Positions 28,439 to 37,440 are shown, counted from the first letter of the stretch. The stretch: DNA of 64,000 bases from Nocardia crassostreae (GCF_001613405.1 NZ_BDCH01000023.1:223530-287529), one strand, 5' to 3'. The notes: generated by a model from the letters alone, not told the origin. Numbers and translations: made by a program.

Positions 28439-29004
28439 TCCGTCACCGCCTTGCTGGATTCGAGCACCATGGCGATCAGCGCGCGGCCCGCCTCCCGCGT
28501 CGTGCCCGCCACGGTGACGGTCACCGCCACGTCACCGCTCTTGGCGACCGCGCACACCCCACCGGCGGTATTGGGCAGCACACAGGTCAGGCCCTCGAAC
28601 TCCCCCGCCCGGAACGCGCCGCCGTCGAAATACACCTGCTCACCGGCGGCCTTCAGCGGCAGCAGCAATCGCGGTGCGGCGACCTCGAAGTCGGTGATGC
28701 CGTCGGCCACCGTGACGGCCAGCCGCTGATCGTCCTGCCGCGAGCGCAGCACCGCGATGGACTCGTCACCGGTCGCAATGCGGTCCATGGGCTCGGGGAC
28801 CAGGAAGGCCACGGCATTCGCGGGATCGTCACCACCGGACAGCGATCCGACCCCGGACGCGGCCAGGGTGATGACGGTCCCCGGCGTCACCTCGGTCTCG
28901 CGGGTCGGCACCGCGGCATCCAGCAGGGGCGGAACCACGAACACGGTGGCCAGCGCACCCACCGCGGCCACCGCGGGTCCCACCGAATACAGCAGGCGCA
29001 CCAT
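28435..29004 (-). CDS. Membrane-anchored extracellular protein of unknown function
   Basis: 189 residues with one N-terminal hydrophobic helix (VGPAVAAVGALATVFVVPPLL) acting as a signal anchor, then an extracytoplasmic domain with two Cys (GLTCVLP, GVCAVAK) likely forming a disulfide. ATG at 29004. Translationally coupled to prsW, so it may be its regulator or substrate; this is inference. Confidence 0.75.
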   Translation of the reverse strand: MVRLLYSVGPAVAAVGALATVFVVPPLLDAAVPTRETEVTPGTVITLAASGVGSLSGGDDPANAVAFLVPEPMDRIATGDESIAVLRSRQDDQRLAVTVADGITDFEVAAPRLLLPLKAAGEQVYFDGGAFRAGEFEGLTCVLPNTAGGVCAVAKSGDVAVTVTVAGTTREAGRALIAMVLESSKAVTE

Positions 29005-29116
29005 GCTTTCCAGCCTCTCGGTCGATACCGTCGGGGCACAGCGTGCCGAGAGTTAACCACATTCCGGGCACGGAATCGTGAATGCACGCCGGTCGGCCTG
29101 CGGATTCCAGCAAAAC

Positions 29117-29143
29117 GGCTCCCGGAGTGAGTCTCCGGGAGCC
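29117..29143 (-). terminator. Intrinsic terminator downstream of acyltransferase gene
   Basis: An 11-bp perfect stem (GGCTCCCGGAG and complement) with a 5-base loop; on the minus strand it is followed by GTTTTG. It lies 34 bases after the acyltransferase stop. Confidence 0.85.
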
Positions 29144-29176
29144 GCCGCATCCTGCCGCCGGGGCCGGATTCGCTGA

Positions 29177-30025
29177 TTACAAAAGGTTAGCCAGCGCGGA
29201 CAGCGGACCGGGCAGCCCCTCCGCGTGCTTCTTGAGCCCGGCCGTCACCGGATTCGGCGTCTCCGCCCGCAGCCGATCCAGTTCGGTCTGCATGGCCGAT
29301 ACCGTCTGCTCGTAGTAGGCGTCCACCAGATCCGCGTCCTCGGGATCGCCCGGCTCGGTCGACCAGTTCAGCGCGGGCAGGAAGCTCACGCTCACATGCG
29401 CGGGCAGCGGAATCTGCGGCAGGATCGGGGCCACCCCGAAGGGCAGGCCGACGGTGTACGGAAACACCTTGGCGCGCACCAGCTTGTCCAGCTGCAGCAG
29501 CCGGGCGGTGCGCTCACCGCGGCTCAGAATGAAGATCGAATCGTGGCCGCCGTTGGCCACCGCCGGAATCACCGGCACCCCCAGCTTCAGCGCCAGCCGG
29601 ATGAAGCCCTTGCGCCCCGCGAAATCGATCTTCCCCCGATCGGTCCACGGGCGGCACGCCTCCCAGTCCCCGCCCGGGTACACCATGACCGCGCCGCCGT
29701 CCTTGAGCCCCTGCGTTGCCGCGTCCTGCGAGGCCGGAATCACGCCGAACTGCTTCAGGCTGTCGCCGAGCAGCGGTGCGCGCAAAAGGATTTCGTGTGC
29801 GACGCCGTGGGTGGGCTCGTCCGGGCGGCGCTCCATCATGGCCATGAAGGTGATCCACACCTCCGGGGCCCAGTAGATCGACGAGTGATTGCCGATGATC
29901 AGCGCGGGGCCCGCGGCCGGGACATTCTCCACACCGGTGACCGTGGGCGTGAAGTAGTTGGTATATGCCCGGGCCAGGGGAAGCAGCGGGTGGTTCGGGT
30001 CCGGGATTACCTTGCTGTCGCTCAT
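29177..30025 (-). CDS. Lysophospholipid/glycerol-phosphate acyltransferase family protein
   Basis: 282 residues of the PlsC superfamily: block I IIGNHSSIYWAPEV, block III VMVYPGGDWE, block IV VPVIPAVANGGHDS. The catalytic His is present, but the Asp of HX4D is replaced by Trp, with a Glu eight residues after the His, as in some hemolysin-like relatives. No clear transmembrane helix. AGGAA precedes the ATG at 30025. It should transfer acyl chains onto a lipid acceptor; the acceptor is unknown. Confidence 0.85.
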   Translation of the reverse strand: MSDSKVIPDPNHPLLPLARAYTNYFTPTVTGVENVPAAGPALIIGNHSSIYWAPEVWITFMAMMERRPDEPTHGVAHEILLRAPLLGDSLKQFGVIPASQDAATQGLKDGGAVMVYPGGDWEACRPWTDRGKIDFAGRKGFIRLALKLGVPVIPAVANGGHDSIFILSRGERTARLLQLDKLVRAKVFPYTVGLPFGVAPILPQIPLPAHVSVSFLPALNWSTEPGDPEDADLVDAYYEQTVSAMQTELDRLRAETPNPVTAGLKKHAEGLPGPLSALANLL

Positions 30026-30242
30026 GAGTCGTTCCTGTCTATTGCCATGCCGGTAGACGGGCGCGCGCGACGTCCTACGCCAGGCGTCCTCCGAACAGAC
30101 GCCGAGCCGAATTGAATTGCCCCCGGTCACATCCCCATTGATAGTCCCGCCGCGAAAAGCGCGGTCCGGTTAGGCAGAGCGCGTATCGCCACTTTGCGAT
30201 CGATGCCCGTCACCGTCCTCCTGCCCTTCCGACGGTAGAAAC

Positions 30243-30258
30243 CCAAGCACTTGCTTGG
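30243..30258. promoter_or_regulatory. Candidate TetR-family operator (CCAAGCA-CT-TGCTTGG)
   Basis: A 7+7 inverted repeat around two bases. It contains CAAGnnCTTG, the core of KstR2-type and related lipid-metabolism TetR operators in mycobacteria and rhodococci. It lies about 220 bases upstream of the acyltransferase gene; no cognate regulator is adjacent. Confidence 0.45.
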
Positions 30259-30392
30259 TAGGAAGTGTGCGAAACCCAACAACTCGCACCGACCTCCCTG
30301 CGCTCGGGTTTTCGTTGACCTAGGATGTGCCGCTTTCGATTTCCGACATGCCGGACAAACATGCCAAGATGCGCATATCGGTGTAGGTGAAT

Positions 30393-30438
30393 GCCAAGAG
30401 CGGCCCCCGGGGCGGAGCCCCCGGGGGCCGCTCTTGGC
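30393..30438. terminator. Long GC-rich hairpin downstream of FadD-type ligase
   Basis: A perfect 20-bp stem (GCCAAGAGCGGCCCCCGGGG and complement) with a 6-base loop lies just beyond the ligase gene end. It lacks a T tract, but its stability suggests transcription termination. Its centre shares the GGGGCGGAGCCCC core with the repeat at 11521-11548. Confidence 0.7.
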
Positions 30439-30496
30439 GAATTATCGCGCCTCAGTTGACCTGGCGGTCGGCGTCGGTCCAATACTGCTGGCGCAG

Positions 30497-31996
30497 TTAA
30501 CGTTTGAGTATCTTCCCCGCTCCGGACACCGGGAGGGCATCGACGAAATCGACTGTGCGCGGGGCCTTGTAGCCCGCGATCAGGGTCTTCGCATGGTCGC
30601 GGATCTGCTCGGGCGTGACGTCCGCGCCCGGCTTGGCGACGATGACCGCGTGCACGCGCTCACCCCATTCCGCATCAGGGACGCCGATGACCGCCACCGC
30701 GGCCACGGCCGGGTGCGCGGCGACCGCGTTCTCCACCTCGGCGGAGTACACGTTCTCACCGCCCGAGACGATCATGTCCTTGAGGCGGTCGACCACGTAG
30801 ACGTATCCGGCGTCGTCCATATAGCCGCCGTCGCCGGTGTGCATCCAGCCGTCGCGGACGGCCGCGGCGGTCTCCTCGGGCTTGTTCCAGTAGCCGAGCA
30901 TGACATGCCCACCGCGCACGACGATCTCGCCGACCACACCGCGCGGCGCCTCCACGCCGTCGGCATCGACAATGCGCACCTCGCTGTGCGGGACCGCGCG
31001 ACCCGCCGAGCGCAGGCGTCCGGCCCGGTGGTCCTCGGGGCCCAACAATGTTGCGACCGGGGCCAGTTCGGTCATGCCGTACGCCTGCGTGAACCGGGCA
31101 TTGGGGAAGACCCGCATGGCGCGCTCCAGCACCGCCTGCGAGATCGGCGAGGCGCCGTAGAGCACGCTCTCGACGCTGGACAGATCGTGCGCGCCGACCT
31201 CCGGATGGTCGACGAGCATCTGGATCATGACCGGAACCAGCAGTGTGGCCGTCACGCCGTGGGTTTCGACGGCCGTCATGGTGGCGACCGGATCGAAGGC
31301 GGGAATCATGATCTGGGTGCCGCCGACCAGCAGCGCACCCGCCCAGCCCGCGAAATCGGCGAGATGGAACATGGGCGCCGCGTGCAGGTAGGTGCCGCCG
31401 GGCGACATGAGATAGCCCGTCGCCAGGGAGCCGAGCGCCGAGGTCAGCAGATTGGCGTGGGTGAGCATGACGCCCTTGGGGAATCCGGTGGTGCCACCGG
31501 TGTAGAACAACCCGGCCAGGGCATCGCCGCCGCGATGCGCGTCCGGGATCGGGGCGGTGGCGGCGACCAGGTCCTCATAGGAGAGCGCGCCGTCCGGGGT
31601 CGGACCGTCACCGCAGTGGATCACCGTGGCCAGGCCCGGATACTGCTGCCGGATGGCGGGCAGCATGGGTGCGAAGGCATCGTCGACGAACAGCACCCGG
31701 CTCTCGGAATCGGCCAGGGAGTAGGCGATCTCGACCGGACTCCAGCGGATATTGACCGGATTGAGCACGGCATCCGCCCAGGGCACGGCCAGCAGATATT
31801 CGTGGTAGCGATCGGAGTTCAGCGCCAGCATGGCGACGCGATCGCCCTCACCCACCCCGAGCTCGCGCAGCGCACCGGCCAGCCGGGCCACGCGATCGAG
31901 CACCTGCGCATTGGTGTGGGAACGCTCGCCGCAGACGGTCATCACGCCGTCCGGATCCTGCTGGGCGGCGCGGTGCAGACCCTGGGTCAAGTACAT
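30497..31996 (-). CDS. FadD13-like fatty acyl-CoA synthetase, C-terminus shortened by a nonsense codon
   Basis: 499 residues: FYTGGTTGFPKGVMLTH (phosphate-binding), YGMTELAP, DRLKDMIVSGGENV hinge, and the catalytic Lys in SGAGKILKR at the very end. Directly after, TAA occupies the position where GAA is expected, and the frame then continues LRQQYWTDADRQVN to a TGA at 30452, the usual end of this family. One base change would restore it. The catalytic Lys is kept, so activity may remain. ATG at 31996 with GGAT-type ribosome site; divergent from the PucR regulator gene. Confidence 0.9.
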   Translation of the reverse strand: MYLTQGLHRAAQQDPDGVMTVCGERSHTNAQVLDRVARLAGALRELGVGEGDRVAMLALNSDRYHEYLLAVPWADAVLNPVNIRWSPVEIAYSLADSESRVLFVDDAFAPMLPAIRQQYPGLATVIHCGDGPTPDGALSYEDLVAATAPIPDAHRGGDALAGLFYTGGTTGFPKGVMLTHANLLTSALGSLATGYLMSPGGTYLHAAPMFHLADFAGWAGALLVGGTQIMIPAFDPVATMTAVETHGVTATLLVPVMIQMLVDHPEVGAHDLSSVESVLYGASPISQAVLERAMRVFPNARFTQAYGMTELAPVATLLGPEDHRAGRLRSAGRAVPHSEVRIVDADGVEAPRGVVGEIVVRGGHVMLGYWNKPEETAAAVRDGWMHTGDGGYMDDAGYVYVVDRLKDMIVSGGENVYSAEVENAVAAHPAVAAVAVIGVPDAEWGERVHAVIVAKPGADVTPEQIRDHAKTLIAGYKAPRTVDFVDALPVSGAGKILKR

Positions 31997-32138
31997 CGAA
32001 CAATCCTTCGTCGAACGGCGATGGTCGGATTCGACGAGTATCGGCGGCCTACTGTGACCTGCGCCATGGAAATGCTGTTCAATCACCCGTGGATTCTTTG
32101 TTGATTTCTCTAAACCAGCGTGGGTAGGCTCGGCCGCC

Positions 32139-33278
32139 ATGGGTTCGGAATCCACCACGGCGAAGGCCAAGAAACAGCTGCTGACCCGCGTCCGCCGCCA
32201 TACGGCCGAGATCGTCGAGCGGGTCGTGGTTCGCGCGCAATCGGAGATGCCCGCCTATGCCGTGCTCTCGACCGACACCATCGCCCGTATCACCAATGCG
32301 GTCGTGGACCGCCTGCTCGCCGCCCTGCGCGACGGCCGACCGCTCTCCGACGACGATCTGCACGCCTTGCGCGAATATGGCGAAACCCTTGCCCGGCAGG
32401 GGGTTTCGCTCTCCGATATCCAGAACGGCTGGCGCATCGCGGTCCGCGAGATGCTGCACGAGCTGACCGCCTCCGCCGACCCGGACACCACCGACCGCAT
32501 GCTCCTGGAACTCACCCACGATCTCCTCGACATCGTCGACCAGGCCGCCATGTCCTACAGCGGCGGTCATCGCGATATCGAACTCGCGCTGGCCAGACAG
32601 GACCAGCAGGCCCGCGCCGACTTCACCCGCGCCGCGCTGCTCGGCGCCCTGAGCCCCGCCGAATTGACCATTCGCGCCGAACAGTTCGGGCTGAACCCCA
32701 GCCTGGAATACCGCGCCTTCCGGACCCGCGCCGAGACCCGAAACCCGCGCGACCCGCACGAACTCGCACCGCAGCGGCTGGCCGCGGCCCGCGGCTACAC
32801 CACGACCATCGATGACGACATCGCGGGATTTATCGAAAAGTCCAAAACCCTGCCGGGCGACGAACCCATCGGCTTCGGCCCACCGGTTCGCCTCCACGAC
32901 CTGGGGCGTTCCTTCCGGCTCGCCGGTCGCATGCTGGCCACCGCGCACCGCTTCGGCCGCACCGGATCCGTCGACCTGGATCAGCTGGGTCTGCTCCCCG
33001 CCGTCGCCGTCGACACCGATCTGGGCGAGGAGCTGGCCCGCCGCTACCTCGATCCGCTGACCCCGCACGGCGATGCCATCATCGACACCATCGACTGCTA
33101 CCTCGACGAAGGTATGCGCATCGACCACACCGCCAAGCGTCTCTTCCTGCACCCCAACACCATTCGATACCGGTTCCGCCGCTTCGAGGAACTCACCGGC
33201 GCCGACCTGCATCGCGCACACACCGCTCTCCAGGTCTGGTGGGCCATCCAGCACCGGCGCGCCGCCGCACACTCCTGA
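32139..33278 (+). CDS. PucR/CdaR-family transcriptional regulator
   Basis: 379 residues. An N-terminal helical RsbRD-like sensor region (RVRRHTAEIVERVV...) leads to a C-terminal PucR-type helix-turn-helix (HTAKRLFLHPNTIRYRFRRFEE). It is divergent from the acyl-CoA ligase with 142 bases between, so it probably controls that gene and itself. An 8-bp inverted repeat (TCGTCGAA at 32008, TTCGACGA at 32030) in this gap could be its site; this is weakly supported. Confidence 0.88.
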   Translation: MGSESTTAKAKKQLLTRVRRHTAEIVERVVVRAQSEMPAYAVLSTDTIARITNAVVDRLLAALRDGRPLSDDDLHALREYGETLARQGVSLSDIQNGWRIAVREMLHELTASADPDTTDRMLLELTHDLLDIVDQAAMSYSGGHRDIELALARQDQQARADFTRAALLGALSPAELTIRAEQFGLNPSLEYRAFRTRAETRNPRDPHELAPQRLAAARGYTTTIDDDIAGFIEKSKTLPGDEPIGFGPPVRLHDLGRSFRLAGRMLATAHRFGRTGSVDLDQLGLLPAVAVDTDLGEELARRYLDPLTPHGDAIIDTIDCYLDEGMRIDHTAKRLFLHPNTIRYRFRRFEELTGADLHRAHTALQVWWAIQHRRAAAHS

Positions 33279-33317
33279 ACGGTCAGGAGCACGCGACGGC
33301 GCGAGAAGCGGTGTCGG

Positions 33318-33540
33318 TCAGGCGCTGCGGCGGCGGTAGAGCGCGCCCGCAGCCAGGTAACCGGCCAGGGCGAGGGCGGCGCACCACGCCAGGGCCTGCC
33401 ACCCGCTGCTGCCGATGGGGGTGCCCATGAGCAGGCCGCGAACGGTTTCGGTGACCGGGGTGACGGGCTGGTTCTCGGCGAAACCGTGCAGCCAGGAGGG
33501 CATGGTCTGCGGCGGGACGAAGGCGCTGTTGCCTGTCTCT
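33318..33540 (-). pseudogene. C-terminal fragment of DrrB-type ABC-2 efflux permease
   Basis: Reading leftwards from about 33540, the frame gives NSAFVPPQTMPSWLHGFAENQ then ETVRGLLMG and a final membrane helix ending ALYRRRSA. This is the characteristic C-terminus of daunorubicin-resistance-type permeases. The rest of the permease and its ATPase (DrrA) are absent. The break coincides with the left flank of the TnpB element. The exact boundary is approximate. Confidence 0.8.
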
Positions 33541-33775
33541 GGTTCTCTGGTAGGTCGTGGCCGTTCGATGATGGTGACTGCCGCTTTCGCTGTGGCGCAC
33601 CGAGTTCCGTACTGAATCGGGCGATTCCCGACTCGCTGGATCGATCTCGAACAGCTTTTCGATTACCGAGCTAGTGTGGCTGTCGCCGATCGCGTCGGTG
33701 TGAGCTCACGATCGGTACGTGTATCAGAGAAAGCACGGGAACAATCGACAATGGCTCGATCGGGGGTGGCTTGGC

Positions 33776-35188
33776 ATGATGCGCACGTATCGGTTGCCGA
33801 CGACGGCGAACCCGGGCAAGCTCGCGACCGTGGCCGATGTGCTGCCGATGTGGCAGCGCGGGCTGGTACACGTGCAGTACATCCAAACCCGGAAACTGAA
33901 ATCCGGTGTCACCAAACTCGGCTGGCTCGGCGGCGAGGACGCCACAGCGTTGCCCGGCTACTTGCCGCAGCGACAATGGAAGTCCGTCGTCAATCAGGTC
34001 AACGCCGCTTTGGAGTCTTGGCAGGCCACCGCGCAACGCGGTATCCGCGATATGATCGGCGACCTCGACCTCACGGACGAAGAACTTCGTGAGCAGCTGT
34101 ACCGGATCAACGCCTACAAGGCGTGGTGGACGACCAGCCCGATACTGGATTCGAAACGCGCGGTCACCATATCCGAACGAGCCCTCGCCCTCGCTGGAGA
34201 GCTGGTCCGGACGTGGCTGTGGCGTCGCCCGTTCCCAAATCTCGGCCATGTCCCGACGATGCTGATGGACGGCCCCATCGCCAACGTCAGCGAAGCCGCC
34301 AGTACACACGGCGACTACTGGGTGCGGGTCTCGACCCTCGTCAAAGGGCAGCCGGTGCACATCCCGCTGCACGGCTACCACTACTTCGACAATGCAGCCG
34401 GACAGGTCCGGAACTACTGTCAGGTCACCGTCAGTAGCAACGGGGAGGTGTCATTCGGGCTGGTGAAGAAATCAGCGGACGCATCCCCGCGCCCCGACGG
34501 CGAAACCATCGGGGCCGATTGGGGTTTGAAGAACATCTTCACCACCAGCGACGGCCAGATCCTCGGGCAGCGCCTGCACTCGTGGCTGGCCGAACGCGAC
34601 ACCGAACTCACCGAACTTACAGCGGCGCTGCAACGCGCCGGGCTCACACCGCGCAGCTGCAAGCGGTTTCGGAATCTGAACCGCCGTATCCGCGAGTATG
34701 CACGCAATGAAGTGAACCGGATCCTCAACCGGATTGCCGTGTAAGATGTTCGGGAACTTGTGGTGGAGGCGCTGGACTTCCGCATGGGCGGGTTGTCGAA
34801 ACGGTTGAACCGCATCCTGACCCGCGCCGGGCGAACTGCGGTGAAAGCCAAGCTCTCCGATCTCGAGCAGTCGCGCGGTGTCACGGTCACAGCGGTGAAT
34901 CCGGCGTACACGTCGCAGGAATGCTCCGGCTGCGGGTACGCCGACAAACGAAACAGGACTTCCCAGAAGCGGTTCGTGTGCCGGTTCTGCGGTAAGAAGC
35001 TCCTGGCCGATATCAATGCCGCCCGTACCGGCCTGGGACGTTCCCGGGTCGAGGGCAGTTACCGATACTTGCCCAAGGAGCGAACTCTTGCGGAGATCGA
35101 CAACCGGTTTCATGCTCGCTGGGGCGTGACGGCCGCCGACCTTCGGGAGCGACAACCACGCGGTCACAGTACCGCTTCTTCGCCGTGA
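33776..35188 (+). pseudogene. tnpB: TnpB RNA-guided endonuclease, interrupted by in-frame TAA
   Basis: The full frame (470 residues plus stop) has RuvC-I Asp248 (GADWGLKN), RuvC-II Glu331 (ELVVEALDFR), a CxxC...CxxC zinc finger (CSGCG, CRFCG) and RuvC-III Asp412 (LADINAA). Codon 323 is TAA (34742-34744) with the frame continuing directly DVRELVVE; CAA to TAA is the simplest change. The stop separates RuvC-I from II and III, so the product would lack nuclease activity unless the codon is read through. The start MMRTYRLP at 33776 follows GGGGGTGG. The N-terminal wedge/recognition part appears intact. Confidence 0.85.
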
Positions 35189-35220
35189 GGCGGAGTCAAC
35201 CAGAACCACAGAACTCTACG
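35080..35220 (+). ncRNA. Possible omega (guide) RNA at tnpB 3' end
   Basis: TnpB elements encode their guide RNA across the tnpB 3' end and into the right flank. This position fits, but no structure was computed and the guide boundary is not known. Position only by family convention. Confidence 0.3.
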
Positions 35221-35360
35221 ATTCTGGATACTGTGGATGGCCAATTGGTCGATGGCGGCGCGATCGTCCGTACGGTCCAGGATGCGGCGAATACCACAGA
35301 CACCGCCGTCGGAAGAGACATGCAGGACAAGTTGCTCGGCATCGATCTCGGCGACCTGCA
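35221..35360. other. Unassigned sequence between TnpB element and TetR remnant
   Basis: About 140 bases with lower GC than neighbours. A 65-codon minus-strand frame and plus-strand frames cross it, but none resembles a known domain. It may be the rest of the element, or leftover from an earlier insertion. Confidence 0.4.
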
Positions 35361-35933
35361 ATGTCCATGAGCCGCATCGCCAAGGAGCTCGGCTTCACCA
35401 CCATGTCGCTGTACCGGTACGTGGACAGCAAGGACACCCTGGCCGAACTGCTGCTCGACCATGTCTGCGGCCTGCCGCCCGAACTGCCCGCCGCCGGGTG
35501 GCGCGAGGGTCTGGAAGCCTGGGCCTGGGCCGAATTCCGCATGATCCGCGCCCGTGACTGGTGGCTCGACATTCCCAGGTCCGGCCCGCCGATGGGCCCG
35601 AACAATATGGCGTGGCTGGAAGCCGGGATGACCGCCATGACCGACGCACCCATCCCGGAGGGTCTCAAACTTCAACTGATCATGAACTTGTCGATGTATG
35701 TCATCGGCCGCGCCGATTTCCTCCGGACCCTGGCCGCATCCGCCGACGACACCGACTTCACCGCGATCCTCGCCCAGGTCATGGATCCCGAACGCTTCCC
35801 CGCCCTCACCCGGGCCATCACCAACCGCGCCTTCGAGGACGACGACATCAATTGGGAGGAAGGCGATTTCCGCTTCGGCCTGGACCGCCTACGGGACGGC
35901 TACGAACACTTCATCCGCACCATGACGCCGTGA
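35361..35933 (+). pseudogene. TetR-family regulator lacking its N-terminus
   Basis: 190 residues begin MSMSRIAKELGFTTMSLYRYV, the second half of a TetR helix-turn-helix, then a TetR_C-type ligand domain. About 35 N-terminal residues that hold the first HTH helices are missing; upstream codons do not supply them. The original gene was probably divergent from a drrA-drrB pair, of which only the drrB end remains on the other side of the TnpB element. DNA binding is unlikely. Confidence 0.8.
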
Positions 35934-35945
35934 CGAGCGCGGCAC

Positions 35946-37319
35946 TCACCCGGTCGCGAAGATGATCAACGCCGCCACCACGAGCAGCACGAGAACCCCG
36001 ATCGTCACCACCCCTACCCATCGACTGCCCCGCCCGGCCTCGGGTGACCGGCCGGACTTCTGATCGAGCGACTCGCCCGTTCTCAGGACGGGAGGCTCAC
36101 CCGATCCCTGAAGCGACGGCTGCCCACGAACATGGGCGGGCGGCTGCCCGAATCGTTGGGCAGGCGGCTGGACCGACCCCTGAGCAGGCGGCTGCCCCGG
36201 TCCCTGACCATGCGGCTGCCCGGATTGCTGGACAGGCGAGCGCCCCGACCCCAGAGCGGGCGGATACCCCGATCGCTGAGCGGGCGGTTCCGCAGCACGC
36301 TGTGGGGGCGGCGCGGTGGGCGGCGGAACATTGTTCGCCCCTGCGAGATTCGACTGCGGCCACCGATCGCTGGGGGGTCTGTCGAAGCCGGGTCCCGGCG
36401 GCCGGGAGGCGGCGGTGCTCGGCGGTCGCGGTGGGACGATGGCGGTCGGCTCGTCCGCTGGGGACGGCACGACCATGGTCGGTTCGGTCGGTGTCAGCGC
36501 GCGCTCGGCGGCGGTGGCGAATTCGGTGCAGGTCGCGAACCGGTCGGCAGGGTTCTTCGACATCGCCCGCCGCAGCACACCGTCCAAGGCGGGTGGTAGG
36601 CCGGTGCGGCGCGTCGCGAGCGGTGGGGGCGGGTCGTTCAACTGTCCGGAAATGATCGCCCCGGGATTGTCCGCCGCGAACGGCGTGGACCCGCACAACA
36701 ACCAGAACAGTGTGCACGCCAGCGAATACTGGTCGGCCCGATGATCCAGCGGCCTGCCACTGAGCTGCTCCGGCGAGGCGTAAGCCAGCGTAGCCGTGAA
36801 CGTCCCCGCCTGCGTCACCTGCTTGGTGTCATCCCGCAACCGCCCGATCCCGAAGTCGGTCAACAGAATTCGCTCATCATGCCCCAGCGTCGGCCGCGCC
36901 AGCAGAATATTGGCGGGCTTCACGTCCCGATGCAACACGCCCACGGTATGCGCATAATCCAACGCCTTCGCCGTCTCCCCCAGAATGAACACCGCCCGCT
37001 CCGGCCCCATGGTCCGCGCCTCCAGCGTGGACCCGTCCACCCCATCCACGAACTGCATGGCGATCCACATCCGCCCGCCGTCCATCCCCCGGTCGTACAC
37101 CGACACGATATTCGGATGATCCAGCCGCGCAACCAAATCGGCTTCCCGCTCGAACCGAGCCCGCGACTCCGCATCCGTCGCGAACTCCTCCCCCAGCAAC
37201 TTCAACGCCACCAACCGCGGCAACCGCGGATGCCGAGCCAGATACACCTGCCCCATCCCGCCCGTCCCCAACCGGCGCTCGATGACGAACCCGGCGAAGA
37301 CCTCACCCGCCTCGGGCAT
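35946..37319 (-). CDS. Membrane Ser/Thr protein kinase (PknB family) with Pro/Gln-rich linker
   Basis: 457 residues. Kinase domain (about 9-270): Gly loop GTGGMGQVY, VALK Lys, catalytic loop HRDVKPAN, DFG in LTDFGIGR, and APE-equivalent ASPEQL. Then a long low-complexity linker of repeats such as GQPPAQGS (about 290-425) and one transmembrane helix at the C-terminus with only a short extracellular tail. No sensor domain, so signals probably come through the linker or partners. GAGGGGG precedes the ATG. Adjacent to a second, related kinase, suggesting duplication. Confidence 0.92.
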   Translation of the reverse strand: MPEAGEVFAGFVIERRLGTGGMGQVYLARHPRLPRLVALKLLGEEFATDAESRARFEREADLVARLDHPNIVSVYDRGMDGGRMWIAMQFVDGVDGSTLEARTMGPERAVFILGETAKALDYAHTVGVLHRDVKPANILLARPTLGHDERILLTDFGIGRLRDDTKQVTQAGTFTATLAYASPEQLSGRPLDHRADQYSLACTLFWLLCGSTPFAADNPGAIISGQLNDPPPPLATRRTGLPPALDGVLRRAMSKNPADRFATCTEFATAAERALTPTEPTMVVPSPADEPTAIVPPRPPSTAASRPPGPGFDRPPSDRWPQSNLAGANNVPPPTAPPPQRAAEPPAQRSGYPPALGSGRSPVQQSGQPHGQGPGQPPAQGSVQPPAQRFGQPPAHVRGQPSLQGSGEPPVLRTGESLDQKSGRSPEAGRGSRWVGVVTIGVLVLLVVAALIIFATG

Positions 37320-37440
37320 GCGGCCCCCTCTCGAACTGCGAGAACGACTTCAAAGGTACGCCGCCGCCCCCGCACCGAGCCCCGGAAACGACCACACGCC
37401 CCTTCTGGTTACGCCCACCGTGGCATTACGAGTTCACCCG

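Larger units (their letters stand above)
30026..30496. other. Intergenic region with operator-like palindrome and hairpin
   Basis: 471 bases without a convincing gene. It contains the acyltransferase promoter region, the palindrome at 30243-30258, the long hairpin at 30393-30438, and at 30452-30496 the former C-terminal codons of the FadD-type ligase left behind by a nonsense codon. Confidence 0.6.
33541..35220 (+). mobile_element. IS1341-like TnpB element
   Basis: A tnpB gene with 5' and 3' non-coding flanks, without a tnpA transposase, interrupts an efflux/regulator locus. Left boundary is set by loss of DrrB coding; right boundary is approximate, after the tnpB stop in sequence such as CAACCAGAACCACAG that may be the right end. 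No terminal inverted repeats are expected in this family. Confidence 0.65.

Noticed and set aside
35164..35361. 65-codon minus-strand frame between tnpB and tetR
   Set aside because: No recognisable motif, no good ribosome site and codon usage unlike neighbours.
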